In this document: piece by piece, positions 41,114 to 50,147 of the stretch
Position numbering within the stretch: the stretch's first letter is position 1
Layout: each line of letters begins with the position of its first letter
Source of the DNA: Aridibacter famidurans
Lineage (GTDB): Bacteria; Acidobacteriota; Blastocatellia; Pyrinomonadales; Pyrinomonadaceae
Assembly: GCA_024103495.1 (NCBI GenBank)
Contig: JAGFIQ010000030.1
Span: forward strand, 27,132-91,131
Length of the DNA: 64,000 bases
Direction: 5' to 3'
The notes under the pieces: generated by a model
Seen by the model: only the letters and a program-made list of their open reading frames with translations
What the model was told of the DNA's origin: nothing
Databases searched by the model: none
Position numbers and translations under genes: made by a program

Positions 41114-43045
41114 TCAGACTCTCGAACCGGGATAACTGCCGCCCAGTTTCGATTCATCGCCCTGGGCCAGGTTGTTCACAAGTTCGAAGTTGAAGTAATC
41201 GAACCGCTCCGCCACAGGGCCGTGCACGCGCTTTTCGTACATCTCGCGCGAGCGGTCGATGGCCTCCTTGAGACGGTCATAAAGATCGTTCGACTCGCAG
41301 CCTTCCTTCACCTTTTGCTCGTTGTAGAGTTTGATCTCGGAAACCAGAAGCCTCGCGAACCTTCGCGCCGCATTGTGATACTGCCGTTCGTCTTCCGGCA
41401 CTTCGATCGGGAGGTCGATGTTGCGATCTCCGAAACGCGAACGCACGCCGGGTCCGGATTCCGCAACCGCGGCAGGCTCTGTGACCATAGCCGGTTCGGG
41501 GGAAGGAGCGGGCTCTTCTTCCGGTTCATCTTCTTCCGACGTCTCCTCAAAGGCAGCCTCGGCCTTCTCGGCTTCCTCTTCCAGACTCGAGTACTCGAAC
41601 TCTTCCGCTTCTTCAGGACCTTCTACCGAGATCTCGGCAGGCTCCGGCTCCGCTTCGATCATCTCGAACGAGGATTCGGACTCGATCTCGACGGCGGATT
41701 CGAAAGCGTCCTCCGAAACAGCGTCTACAGGTTCCGGCTCGACGCTCTCGACGGATTCTGAAACGTCGTAGAGATCATCGACCTCCGCTTCGAATCTGTC
41801 CTCCGCGGAAAGCTGCTCTTCAGCCGGTTCGAACGGGTCGGCGAATTCGTCCCCGACTTCCGCGACCTCATCAGAGGCCTCTATCGGCTCGGCATACTCG
41901 GACCCCAGATCGTCCTCGTAGTCGTCGTAGTCTTCGTCCTCGACGGCCACCGGCTCAGCAGGCGCGAAACTGAATCCCGTACTTGATTCTTCGGCCTCAT
42001 CCTCGCTTTCGAGCGAAGGCCCGGCCTCGGGCTCGTACGCGGAGTCGAACGCGTACTCTTCTGTACCGGACTCGGCATAGACTTCTTCACGGTCTTCCTC
42101 AGATTCGGGCTCTTCGGTTTCCGCGACTTCTTCTTCCTGATATTCAGGAGCGGCGAAATCGGACGTCCGGTAAGAAGGCTCGTCATATTCTTCGGCCGAG
42201 TCGCTGTAGGTCTCGTGCGCCTCGGTAACGTGCGGTCCCGCACCGGATGCGAGCAGTTCAACGGTCAGTCCCGAAACACACACGAGCGACTCGAGCGCTT
42301 CCGAGTTCACTTCGCCTCCGTTCTCTCCAGCGTCTGCGTAAAGGACTGCCACGCCTCTTCCACGCGCGACCAGTGGGATCGCGACCATCCGTGCCGAAGG
42401 CTCGAAGCCGAGCTTCTGAAGATAGATCTCGCGATCTTCGTAGCCCTCCGGCAATCCGCTGACCGTCGCCAGGCTCTCGACCGCTTCCCCGAGGGCAGTT
42501 TTCGCAGAAAGCGGAAAGAAGAGTTCGCGGACCACATCCGGTCCTTCGTGATCTTCTCTGCCGAACACACGCCAGCCGACAAGATGCTCGTTCTTGACTA
42601 TGAAGAACGCGCCTCTGGGAGTATGCTCGGCCGCGTGATGGACAAGCGCCTTCAGTATCTCCGCCTGAGAATCTTTTGAGGAAATGTCCGCGATAGCGTC
42701 GCGAAGGCCCTGGAAGCTCGCGTGGATCTCTTCCGCCGCGGAAGCGCTCCCGTGGAGCTCCTCCGCTTCGGCGATGGCCATCGCGGTAATGCGGGCGCCT
42801 TCGTCCTTCGCCAGCCGCAAGTGTTCAGTGACCGATTCCCTGAAGCTCTCTTCGATGCTCCGGTCCGCCAGAGCCTTCTGAGAGAGTTCTTCCAGCGCCG
42901 CGTCCACTCGCGCGCGGTGATCCTTAAACTCCGAATCGAGCCTTTGCTGGAAGCCTGATATTTCCTGTTTGATCTCGCTGAATACGTCTTTCAGATAGTT
43001 CTCGAATTCGGCGCGCAAACTTTGCTCCAGTTCTTCACTGTTCAC
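41114..43045 (-). CDS. acidic low-complexity protein with coiled coil and GAF-like domain
   Basis: 643 residues, not in a family I can name. Residues about 1-110 are a charged coiled coil (LEQSLRAEFENYLKDVF, FRESVTEHLRLAKDEGARITAMAIAEAEELHGSA in outline). Residues about 125-265 resemble a GAF domain (AFFIVKNEHLVGWRVF, VAIPLVARGRGVAVLYAD). Residues about 270-540 are extremely rich in Glu, Asp, Ser and Ala and probably disordered. The last 95 residues are a folded-looking helical segment (YHNAARRFARLLVSEIKLYNEQ, FDYFNFELVNNLAQGDESKLGG). The C-terminal segment may be a conserved interaction module. The strongly acidic middle is unusual; no partner is known. Confidence 0.75.
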   Translation of the reverse strand: MNSEELEQSLRAEFENYLKDVFSEIKQEISGFQQRLDSEFKDHRARVDAALEELSQKALADRSIEESFRESVTEHLRLAKDEGARITAMAIAEAEELHGSASAAEEIHASFQGLRDAIADISSKDSQAEILKALVHHAAEHTPRGAFFIVKNEHLVGWRVFGREDHEGPDVVRELFFPLSAKTALGEAVESLATVSGLPEGYEDREIYLQKLGFEPSARMVAIPLVARGRGVAVLYADAGENGGEVNSEALESLVCVSGLTVELLASGAGPHVTEAHETYSDSAEEYDEPSYRTSDFAAPEYQEEEVAETEEPESEEDREEVYAESGTEEYAFDSAYEPEAGPSLESEDEAEESSTGFSFAPAEPVAVEDEDYDDYEDDLGSEYAEPIEASDEVAEVGDEFADPFEPAEEQLSAEDRFEAEVDDLYDVSESVESVEPEPVDAVSEDAFESAVEIESESSFEMIEAEPEPAEISVEGPEEAEEFEYSSLEEEAEKAEAAFEETSEEDEPEEEPAPSPEPAMVTEPAAVAESGPGVRSRFGDRNIDLPIEVPEDERQYHNAARRFARLLVSEIKLYNEQKVKEGCESNDLYDRLKEAIDRSREMYEKRVHGPVAERFDYFNFELVNNLAQGDESKLGGSYPGSRV

Positions 43046-43283
43046 GTTGATGATCCTCCGTAGGGAATGACAAACACACTATAACCGGGAATGGCTTTGA
43101 ATGGCAGGTGTGAGCGGTAGCGAGCTATGACGAGACGGCGCTTCGGGGTCAAACGCCACCTTCAGAATTATGACGAAAACGGCGGAACTCTGTCAAGACA
43201 CGTATTAAAAGATGTTGAAACGGGCGTCGCCCGTAATTAGAACAACGGAAAAGATTTAGGAGGCGGGGAGTTCAGAGGCTTGA

Positions 43284-43844
43284 TCAGACCGCGACGACCT
43301 CGATCCGCTCGTCGATCTCATCGCGTATCATATTCTCGATCGCCATGAGAGTTCCGGTGAGCGAGCTCGGGCAGCTTCCGCAGGCGCCCTGATAGCGGAT
43401 CTTCAGAACGTTCTCTTCCAGTTCCAGGATCTCGAGCCAGCCGCCGTCGCTTGCGAGGTAAGGGCGGATCCGTTCATCGAGAAGCTCGTTGATCTCGGCG
43501 ATCACGGGATCGTCGCCCGCGGCGGCAGCGATCGCACCACCGACCGCGGTCGCGGCGCTTCCGTTCGACGATATCGCCGACTCCGCCGCGCGGATCGGGA
43601 CCGCAAGAGCCGGAAGAACTTCGTCCCAATCCGACTCGTCGGTCTTCTCCACCGTTATCATCTTGTCCATATAGAACACGGAGACAACGTCGCCGACGAG
43701 AAATATCGACTTCGCGAGTTCGTCGCCTTCGGCATCTTCGGCGGTCTTGAACGAGTGAGAGGTCCCGTGGCTGACAGGTTCACGAAGTATGAACTTGACG
43801 GCGTTGGGATTGGGGGTTTCCTGAATGTCTGCGATCTTAGGCAT
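43284..43844 (-). CDS. NfuA-type iron-sulfur carrier
   Basis: 186 residues. An Nfu N-terminal domain (about 1-90, IQETPNPNAVKFILREPV, GDVVSVFYMDKMITVEK) is joined by an alanine-rich linker to a NifU C-terminal domain (about 112-186) with the cluster-binding pair CGSCPSS (C155, C158). It carries Fe-S clusters to target proteins. The combination is typical of stand-alone Nfu proteins rather than NifU scaffolds. A good promoter lies upstream. Confidence 0.92.
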   Translation of the reverse strand: MPKIADIQETPNPNAVKFILREPVSHGTSHSFKTAEDAEGDELAKSIFLVGDVVSVFYMDKMITVEKTDESDWDEVLPALAVPIRAAESAISSNGSAATAVGGAIAAAAGDDPVIAEINELLDERIRPYLASDGGWLEILELEENVLKIRYQGACGSCPSSLTGTLMAIENMIRDEIDERIEVVAV

Positions 43845-43882
43845 TGTAAAAGTGCTGCTGATGTCCCATGGTCGAAACTACT

Positions 43883-43910
43883 AGTCTATAAATCTTTACA
43901 TTTTTGTCAA
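43883..43910 (-). promoter_or_regulatory. sigma-70 promoter of the nfu gene
   Basis: On the minus strand TTGACA (43905-43910), 16-nt spacer, TAGACT (43883-43888). Confidence 0.6.
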
Positions 43911-43951
43911 CATTATAACGGATAAACGCTCGGAGCGCACATATCGCCGGA

Positions 43952-45742
43952 TTACGGGACCGGTTGGAGTGGCCAGAAATAGGGGATCAGCACCGTCGCG
44001 GTGATCCAGAACAGGATGTTCAGAGGCGTTCCGACCTTCAGGAAATCGGCGAAGCGGTACTGCCCGGGACCGTAGATCAGCGTGTTGGTCTGGTATCCGA
44101 CGGGCGTCATGAAGCTCGCCGAAGCCGCGAACATCACCGCGACGAGGAACGGCCTTGGATTAAGGTCGAGTGTGTTCGCAGTGGCGATCGCGACCGGTGT
44201 CAGAAGCGCGGCGGTCGCGGTGTTCGACATCATCTCCGTCAAAATGAATGTCATCAGGTAAAACGCCGACAACAGCGCGATCGGACCCCAGACCCCGACC
44301 GTGGCGATGATCTGTTCCGAGACAAGCTCGCCGGCCTTCGAGTTCTCCATTGCCGCTTCGAGCGCGAGGACCCCGGCCAGAAGAAATATGATCCTCCACT
44401 CGATGGCCTTGTACGCCTCTTCCATCTTGATACAGCCGACGAGCACAAGAAGGACCGAGCCGATAACCGCCGATGCCACGATGTCCATTATCCCGACACT
44501 GGCAGTGATTATGACCCCGGCGATGATCAGCAGCGCCGGTATGATCTTCCGTTTCCGGAAACGCTCCTGCTCGACCTCGGAAATGATCACGAACGCAGCG
44601 CTCTGCCTAAGCTGGTTGAACCTTCGCTTTCGGACTTCCAGAAGCAGGGCGTCGCCCGCGTCCAGTTTCGTTTCTGAGAGCTTCTCGCGCATCAGCACGC
44701 CCCTGTGCCTGAGCGCGAGTACGGTTGCGCCGAACTCCTCGCGGAAATTCAGGTCCTTGAGCGTTTTGCCGATGAAGTCTGAGTGCGGCGCGATGACGCC
44801 TTCGACGAGCTTTGTGTCGAAGCTCTGCACGTCCTCGTCCTTCCATTGGAACTCGGGCTTGAAGACGACCCCCTGCCTTTGCTGGATCTTTTTGAACTTC
44901 TCCAGATCGCATCTGACCCTGAGCACGTCGCCCGCCTTCAGAATGACATTTGCGGCCGGCAGGGGAATCGTTTCCTCACCCCTTTGGATCTCGATGATGC
45001 TGATGTCGATCTCCTTAACCAGCGGCGCATCCTTGATCTGTTTCCCGACCGACGAAGAGTCCTCGAGCAGTACGACTTCCGTGATGTATTCGTGAAGATG
45101 AAAGCTCTCGATCAGATCGCCTTCGGCACGGCGCTCGGGAATGAGACGGACGCCGATCAGAAGCATATACGTGGTCCCGATAAGAAACATCGCGATGCCG
45201 AGCGGAGCGATCTCGAACATAGAGAAAGCGGGCTGGCCCTGTTTCTCCGCGATGGAGTTGACGAGGATGTTCGTCGATGTCCCGATCAACGTGCATACGC
45301 CGCCGAACATTGAGGCGAACGACATCGGCATCAGGAGCTTGGAAGTGCTTGCTTTGATCTCTTTGGCGACGCCGAGAAGAATGGGGATGAAGATCGCGAC
45401 TACGGGAGTGTTGTTTATAAAGGCGGAAAAGAACGCGACCGCGATCATCACAGATATCAGGCCGACCCAGAAGTTCTGCTTGAACAGCCTCGAAGTGATC
45501 GTGCCCAGGTAATTGACCGCGCCTGTTTTGAACAGCCCGGCGCTGAGGATGAACATCGCGGCGACGGTGACAGTCGCCTTGTTGCTGAAGCCGGAAATCC
45601 CCTCTTCCGGAGAAACGATCCCCGAAGCCATCAGGGTGACCATTACCACGATCGCTACTACATCGACCGAAAGCTTCTCGGTCGCAAAAAGGATCACGGC
45701 GCAAACGGCGACGGCCAGAACGAATGTGATCTCGAATGTCAT
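43952..45742 (-). CDS. SLC13-family permease with two TrkA-C domains
   Basis: 596 residues. Two blocks of membrane helices (about 1-190 and 400-595) surround two cytosolic TrkA-C (RCK_C) domains at about 210-290 and 300-370 ([40 protein letters not shown]). Transport-block motifs are [37 protein letters not shown] and [16 protein letters not shown]. This is the DASS/SLC13 arrangement for dicarboxylate, sulfate or other anions, with the RCK_C pair seen in bacterial homologs. Substrate not determinable. Confidence 0.92.
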   Translation of the reverse strand: MTFEITFVLAVAVCAVILFATEKLSVDVVAIVVMVTLMASGIVSPEEGISGFSNKATVTVAAMFILSAGLFKTGAVNYLGTITSRLFKQNFWVGLISVMIAVAFFSAFINNTPVVAIFIPILLGVAKEIKASTSKLLMPMSFASMFGGVCTLIGTSTNILVNSIAEKQGQPAFSMFEIAPLGIAMFLIGTTYMLLIGVRLIPERRAEGDLIESFHLHEYITEVVLLEDSSSVGKQIKDAPLVKEIDISIIEIQRGEETIPLPAANVILKAGDVLRVRCDLEKFKKIQQRQGVVFKPEFQWKDEDVQSFDTKLVEGVIAPHSDFIGKTLKDLNFREEFGATVLALRHRGVLMREKLSETKLDAGDALLLEVRKRRFNQLRQSAAFVIISEVEQERFRKRKIIPALLIIAGVIITASVGIMDIVASAVIGSVLLVLVGCIKMEEAYKAIEWRIIFLLAGVLALEAAMENSKAGELVSEQIIATVGVWGPIALLSAFYLMTFILTEMMSNTATAALLTPVAIATANTLDLNPRPFLVAVMFAASASFMTPVGYQTNTLIYGPGQYRFADFLKVGTPLNILFWITATVLIPYFWPLQPVP

Positions 45743-46043
45743 CTGCCGGCTGCTGGTCTCGAAGACACTCTGACTTGCTACGGCCTGTTCAGTGTGTCAA
45801 TGGTCGTACGAAAATTAACGATTGTTGCTAAGAATTAGGCTTGAGAAGGAAACCGTGTTCGTGCCTTTGAGGGATGACCGATCCGGCTATATGGAGGAAC
45901 CGACCGAGTCCGGTCAACGCCGGACGCTCCGATACTTACGCCCGAAAGATCACCGGAATCGACTTCCCGGTGCGATTTCGGGGCGGGCTGTCAACACGCT
46001 GCCTGCCCTTGGGCCGCCCGCCCTCTCAGAAATTATCTGCCGC
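45743..46043. other. gene-free interval, nothing identified
   Basis: About 300 bp. Small inverted pairs such as GTCCGGTCAACGCCGGAC (45911-45928) and ACCGGAATCGACTTCCCGGT (45952-45971) are present but form no known element. No gene with support. A TTGACA reading toward the SLC13 gene lies near 45795-45800 but lacks a clear -10. Confidence 0.5.
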
Positions 46044-46235
46044 TTATTCGGTTACGTGAATGTCGTCGGTCTTGTTGATCCTTCCCGCAAGGAACAGCCC
46101 GCCGAATACGATCGTAAGGATCGCAAACACGATCCCGATCACAAGAAGCAGGTTGTTCTGGTCGGATCCACGCATCGAGTAAAAGCAGAACGCCGCGATG
46201 ATCGCGCTGATCAATGCTCCGAGTGCATATAGCAT
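46044..46235 (-). CDS. small two-helix membrane protein
   Basis: 63 residues with two hydrophobic helices (YALGALISAIIAAFCFYSM and LLLVIGIVFAILTIVFGGLFLAG) and a hydrophilic tail GRINKTDDIHVTE. A strong ribosome site (AGGAGGAACG) stands before the ATG, which supports it being translated. No family recognised. Confidence 0.68.
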   Translation of the reverse strand: MLYALGALISAIIAAFCFYSMRGSDQNNLLLVIGIVFAILTIVFGGLFLAGRINKTDDIHVTE

Positions 46236-46488
46236 CTGTTGTCGTTCCTCCTAAATTCTTGAAGAGTCCGGCAGTTCGGAACCCGGGTTCCGGTCGCCCG
46301 CGTCCGGCCGGACGTCGCTCCGGACCGCTGCAATCCGGGCCCGAAACCTTGCTTCTCTTACTTTGAAATTCGCCTAATGTTACTCCGATTACCGGCGAAA
46401 AGGCAAGATTTATTTCCCTCCGGGGCGGTAACTGTGGGCTTCTCGGAGTGATACATGTGCCACGGCCTAAGGGAAGCAGATGCAGCTT
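46236..46488. other. gene-free interval rich in GC palindromes
   Basis: Contains GAACCCGGGTTC and GTCCGGCCGGAC palindromes near 46279-46312 and nothing gene-like. It separates the small membrane protein from the glycosyltransferase, which ends at 46489. Confidence 0.5.
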
Positions 46489-47556
46489 TTAAGCGCTCTC
46501 AAGCAGTTCATCGATCGCCTTCATCACCGCCTCGGCAGGGACCTCGAGGATGCACCGGGGTGTTCCAAAGGTCCTGCATTCATACCCGGGGCAGGGCTGA
46601 CATTCAAAGTCCTTGTAAACGATCTTCGAAGGACCGTTCGTCCACGGTTTCCAGTGGACGCGGTTCGAGGAACCGAACACCACGACCGGCGGAGTTCCGA
46701 CCGCTGCAGCTATGTGGGCGATCCCGGAGTCGTTCCCGACAAATATCGAAGAACGTCTTGCCAGCGCCGTGATGTCGGGAAGCGTAAGATCTGAGAAAGT
46801 ACCGACCGGGATTCCGGCTTCTTTCGAGAAAGCTTCGAGTACCGGGCGCTCGGAAGGAGTACCCACCGCTACCGGGAAAAATCCCATCTCCGCCAGAAGC
46901 CCGGCGATCCGCGCGAACCGATCAGTTTCCCACTGTTTTGTGAATGTCGCCGCCGCGGGATGGATAAGCGCGACCAGTGAACCCGAAGGGCCGGGTTTCA
47001 ACGCACGCAGCCGCTCGTCGATCCTTGAAGCTGCAGCGGTGTTATAGGGAAGCTCGGAAGCGGGCCGATGGCTCACGGGAACACCAAGGAAACCCGCCAG
47101 GGCGAGTTGCTGCTCCGCCGAATGCACTTCGGGTCCGTCCCAGAATTCTGCGGAGGATCTGAGCTTCAGATTGTACAAGAAGGAGTATTGATAAACTGAG
47201 TTCCCGACCCTGTAGCGCGCCCCTGTAGCGCGCGTAAGGAAGGTTGAGGTGGTGCCGCCGTGCAGGTTGATGACAAGGTCGTACCCGGTCTTCCTGATCC
47301 GCGATGCCGCCGAGAGCCTCCCGGACCTGTCGCGCGAAACGCGAACCACCGAATCGACCGCCGTGTGTCCCTCAAGCAAGGGTGCTACCCAGTCTTCAAG
47401 GAGAATATCGATCCGGGCGTCGGGCAGAAAATCGCGAAGCGCCCGCAAGGTCGGGGTCGCGAGAACCGTATCGCCGATCGAACGCAGACGGATCACGAGG
47501 ACCTTTCGGACGTTCGGCCAATCGACGGCCTTCGAGGCTGTCGCCTGAGCGTTCAC
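46489..47556 (-). CDS. glycosyltransferase family 9 (heptosyltransferase-like)
   Basis: 355 residues. GT9 motifs: KVLVIRLRSIGDTVLATPTLRALR at the N-terminus (first nucleotide-sugar domain), DLVINLHGG, and in the second domain VALIHPAAATFTKQWETDRFARIA and IFVGNDSGIAHIAAAVGTPPVVVFGSS. The C-terminal part has CQPCPGYECRTFGTPRC, common in these enzymes. The likely role is adding heptose or another sugar to lipopolysaccharide core. A Trm112-like gene lies 30 bp upstream in the same operon. Confidence 0.9.
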   Translation of the reverse strand: MNAQATASKAVDWPNVRKVLVIRLRSIGDTVLATPTLRALRDFLPDARIDILLEDWVAPLLEGHTAVDSVVRVSRDRSGRLSAASRIRKTGYDLVINLHGGTTSTFLTRATGARYRVGNSVYQYSFLYNLKLRSSAEFWDGPEVHSAEQQLALAGFLGVPVSHRPASELPYNTAAASRIDERLRALKPGPSGSLVALIHPAAATFTKQWETDRFARIAGLLAEMGFFPVAVGTPSERPVLEAFSKEAGIPVGTFSDLTLPDITALARRSSIFVGNDSGIAHIAAAVGTPPVVVFGSSNRVHWKPWTNGPSKIVYKDFECQPCPGYECRTFGTPRCILEVPAEAVMKAIDELLESA

Positions 47557-47586
47557 GATGGATTTTCGCCCGGCATCCGGCGCGGG

Positions 47587-47778
47587 TCAGGAATCGGAAT
47601 CGACGGTATCTTTGGCGGCCTCTTCAATGATCATGACCGGGATGTCATCGCGGACCGGATAGACGAGCGCGCATTCGGGGTTAAGGCACCGGAGGCCCGA
47701 ACCGTCGTCCTTCAGCTTCAGCTCGGACTTGCATTTCGGGCACCTAAGGATCTTTAGAAGTTCAGGACTAATGGCCAT
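47587..47778 (-). CDS. Trm112-family small zinc-finger-like protein
   Basis: 63 residues. Typical start PELLKILRCPKCKSELKL, second Cys pair in LRCLNPECALVYPVRDDIPVMI, ending in an acidic tail. Bacterial Trm112/YcaR homologs lie beside cell-envelope genes, as here with a GT9 gene. Function in bacteria is uncertain; it may support methyltransferases or LPS synthesis. Confidence 0.9.
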   Translation of the reverse strand: MAISPELLKILRCPKCKSELKLKDDGSGLRCLNPECALVYPVRDDIPVMIIEEAAKDTVDSDS

Positions 47779-47821
47779 AGCGCGTGGCGGACCTCCTTGA
47801 TCTCGATAGTTGAAATGAGAA

Positions 47822-47848
47822 AGGGCAGAAGCCGAAAACTTCTGCCCT
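47822..47848 (-). terminator. rho-independent terminator of the SPFH gene
   Basis: AGGGCAGAAG and CTTCTGCCCT are perfect 10-nt arms around a 7-nt loop; on the minus strand it is followed by TTCTCATTTC. Confidence 0.75.
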
Positions 47849-47868
47849 CAAAAGCCGGCGGTCCCTGG

Positions 47869-49038
47869 CTACTCGCCTTCGGGAGCCGATTCTTCGACCT
47901 TCGTCCCGCATTCGGCGCAGAACTTCGCGCCAGGTGCCATTTCAGCCTGGCAGTTGGAGCACTTCTGTTTCTCCTGCGTCGAACCGCATTCGGAACAGAA
48001 CTTCGCCCCTTCTCTTAGCTCGGCCCCGCATTTCACGCACGGAACCTTGGCCACTTCCATCTTGCCGCCGCATTCCGCGCAGAATTTCGCTTCCGGCGAG
48101 TTTGGCTTGCCGCAATTAGGACAGGCAGCGGTCTGAGTTCCGCCTTGTTGCTGGCCCGAGCCCTGCTGCTGGCCTCCGAACGCATTGGCCATCTGGTTGC
48201 CGACCGCGAAACCGGCGCCGAGCCCCGCTCCGAGACCCGCTCCGCCGCCTTCGTTCTGTGCCGCGTCGCGCATAGCGTCCGCCGCCTGGAACTGGGCGTA
48301 CCGCTGGGCGTCGCCGAGCGCACCCATCGAGGCGCGCTTGTCCATCGCTTCCTCGACCTCCTTCGGTAGGCTCACGTTCTCGACATAGAACTTGGTCACC
48401 TCGAGGCCGTAGTCCTTGAAGTCGAGGTTGATCTTGTCGCGGATCGCATCGCCGATCTCCTTGTACTGCGCGGCGAGGTCGAGCGCGGGGATCTTCATCT
48501 CGCCGAGGGCGTCCGAAAACTCCGTGACGATCGCCCTCTTGAGCTGAACGTCGATGTCCTCAGTATCGAAGTGGGCGTTCGTTCCCGCCACTTCCTTGAT
48601 AAACGTCGAGGGATCGGCGACCCGCATCGAGTAGGCGCCGAATGCCCGAAGGCGGACGATCCCGAAATCGTTGTCGCGCAGCATTATCGGGTTCGACGTG
48701 CCCCACTTCATATCGGTGAACTGCTTGGTGTTGACAAAATAGACCTCGGATTTAAATGGGGAATTGAAACCGTATTTCCACGCGCCGAGCTTGGTGAGGA
48801 TGGGCGTGTTCCCGCCGTCGATCGTGTACTTTCCCGGCCCGAACACGTCCGCCACTTGTCCCTCATAGACGAACACTGCCGCCTGCGACTCGCGCACGAT
48901 CAGCTGCGCGCCGTTCTTGATCTCCTGGCCGTGCACAGGAAACCTGTAGAGGATCGTGTCCTTCGATTCGTCGAGCCACTCGATGACCTCGATGAACTGA
49001 TTCAGGGCCTCTTCTTTAACCTTGTCCCAAATTCCCAT
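47869..49038 (-). CDS. SPFH-domain protein with three C-terminal zinc ribbons
   Basis: 389 residues. The N-terminal half is the SPFH/band-7-like fold of the YdjI/'virion core protein' type (GAQLIVRESQAAVFVYEGQ, FGPGKYTIDGGNTPIL, RLRAFGAYSMRVADPSTF). A Gly/Gln-rich linker (GGAGLGAGLGAGFAVGNQM) leads to three zinc ribbons of the form CxxC...AKFCxECG. No transmembrane helix is visible. The family is linked to membrane stress responses in Bacillus, and its role here is unknown. It has its own terminator, so it is probably monocistronic. Confidence 0.88.
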   Translation of the reverse strand: MGIWDKVKEEALNQFIEVIEWLDESKDTILYRFPVHGQEIKNGAQLIVRESQAAVFVYEGQVADVFGPGKYTIDGGNTPILTKLGAWKYGFNSPFKSEVYFVNTKQFTDMKWGTSNPIMLRDNDFGIVRLRAFGAYSMRVADPSTFIKEVAGTNAHFDTEDIDVQLKRAIVTEFSDALGEMKIPALDLAAQYKEIGDAIRDKINLDFKDYGLEVTKFYVENVSLPKEVEEAMDKRASMGALGDAQRYAQFQAADAMRDAAQNEGGGAGLGAGLGAGFAVGNQMANAFGGQQQGSGQQQGGTQTAACPNCGKPNSPEAKFCAECGGKMEVAKVPCVKCGAELREGAKFCSECGSTQEKQKCSNCQAEMAPGAKFCAECGTKVEESAPEGE

Positions 49039-49173
49039 TATGAAATCTCCTTAAGATAAGCGATCTTCCGAGGTCCGCCCGGGGGGCACGACCTTCTCAC
49101 CGGAAGATACGTCGCAACACCGCGTTAGCGTTCCATTATCGCCTCAAATTATACGGGATGGGCGTTGGATTTA

Positions 49174-49623
49174 TCAATTTTCCCGTCTTCGGGCAAGAAA
49201 CCGGGCTGCGGCCAGCGCCGCCAACGCGCCCGAAAGATCGATAAGCACATCGATCGGCGAGCCGGTCCTCGAAGGATCGAACGACTGATAAGTTTCATCT
49301 GCCACGGCGACGATCGCCGCCGAAAGTAGCGCGATAAGGAAAGGATGCGAAGCGAGCAATGTTCTCGAGGAGCCCCTGAACGCTCTGTGCGCCAGCGCCG
49401 CAAGGATCGCGTACTCGATGAAATGCGCCGACTTGCGGATGATCCCGTGATAAAGGAGCAGCGTCTGCTCCGGCGCCTCCGGAAAGAGGAACTCGAGCAA
49501 TGGCCGGATAAACCGCGACGTACGGTTCATCGACGCCCCGCCGGTCGAGAACCCCATCACGACTCCGGTCCATAAAATAAAAGGCGTGTAACGAACCAGT
49601 CGCCCACGCCAGACCTTGTTCAT
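49174..49623 (-). CDS. VanZ-family membrane protein
   Basis: 149 residues with four hydrophobic segments. VanZ-like pattern: YTPFILWTGVVMGFSTGG, KSAHFIEYAILAALAHRAF, IVAVADETYQSFDPSRTGSPIDVLIDLSGALA. The central DETYQ...R.....D motif is the family hallmark. VanZ proteins give low-level teicoplanin resistance in some species; general function unknown. Another small membrane gene ends 16 bp upstream. Confidence 0.88.
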   Translation of the reverse strand: MNKVWRGRLVRYTPFILWTGVVMGFSTGGASMNRTSRFIRPLLEFLFPEAPEQTLLLYHGIIRKSAHFIEYAILAALAHRAFRGSSRTLLASHPFLIALLSAAIVAVADETYQSFDPSRTGSPIDVLIDLSGALAALAAARFLARRREN

Positions 49624-49639
49624 GATATTTGGAAAGTGA

Positions 49640-49918
49640 CTAGAAAGCCGCCGGTTCCATTCCGCCTTCCATTAGCTTCATCATCACGGGGACCGCACCG
49701 ACCGCGTAAAAGAAGACACCGATGAGCATCAGCGCAAGCGGTATCCAGCCGGTCTTGTTCATGATGCAGAAGATGATTCCCGCCAGCCAGCTGAACAGAA
49801 TGATCAGGATGCCCCAGAGAGCGCCGCCCTCTTTGAAGCCGATCACGATCAGCCAGATCCATCCTATGAGAAAGAGCAGTCCGCCCAAACCCATTCCCGC
49901 AAAGCCCAGAATCTCCAT
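49640..49918 (-). CDS. small membrane protein, three hydrophobic segments
   Basis: 92 residues from the ATG at 49916-49918, chosen because GGAGGTCAAG stands directly before it; a TTG four codons earlier is less likely. Helices about 5-27, 31-50 and 55-76 (WGILIILFSWLAGIIFCIM). It overlaps no gene and sits 16 bp before vanZ on the same strand. Not recognised; resembles small DUF-type membrane proteins. Confidence 0.65.
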   Translation of the reverse strand: MEILGFAGMGLGGLLFLIGWIWLIVIGFKEGGALWGILIILFSWLAGIIFCIMNKTGWIPLALMLIGVFFYAVGAVPVMMKLMEGGMEPAAF

Positions 49919-50012
49919 CTTGACCTCCAATTATCTATCTGATTGTTAAGTAGTTACTGAAAAGGCAAGGCGAATATACTTGAAACAGGAAATGAATTCA
50001 AATAATTCGTGA

Positions 50013-50082
50013 ACCACGGAGAATCACAAAGAGGCACGAAGAATTCGACTTTACTTTGTGCGGCTTCGTGTTTATTCGTGGT
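50013..50082. repeat. inverted repeat of the ACCACGAAG family
   Basis: Imperfect arms 50013-50041 (ACCACGGAGAATCACAAAG then AGGCACGAAG) and 50054-50082 (CTTTGTGCGGCTTCGTG...CGTGGT), immediately downstream of the ATP synthase terminator. Confidence 0.75.
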
Positions 50083-50112
50083 AAGAAAAGAAAAGCGGGC
50101 CGATCGGCCCGC
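50083..50112 (-). terminator. terminator of the ATP synthase operon
   Basis: A palindromic stem GCGGGCCGATCGGCCCGC (50095-50112) is followed on the minus strand by TTTTCTTTTC. It lies 33 bp after atpG. Confidence 0.85.
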
Positions 50113-50147
50113 CCTCAGTACTCATATCTCAGCACTCATCTCTCTTA
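50113..50147. repeat. degenerate 7-bp array abutting atpG
   Basis: Units CTCAGTA, CTCATAT, CTCAGCA, CTCATCT, CTCTTAA. On the coding strand TGA recurs each 7 bases; the atpG stop (TAA, 50145-50147) touches it and the terminator follows. Confidence 0.75.
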
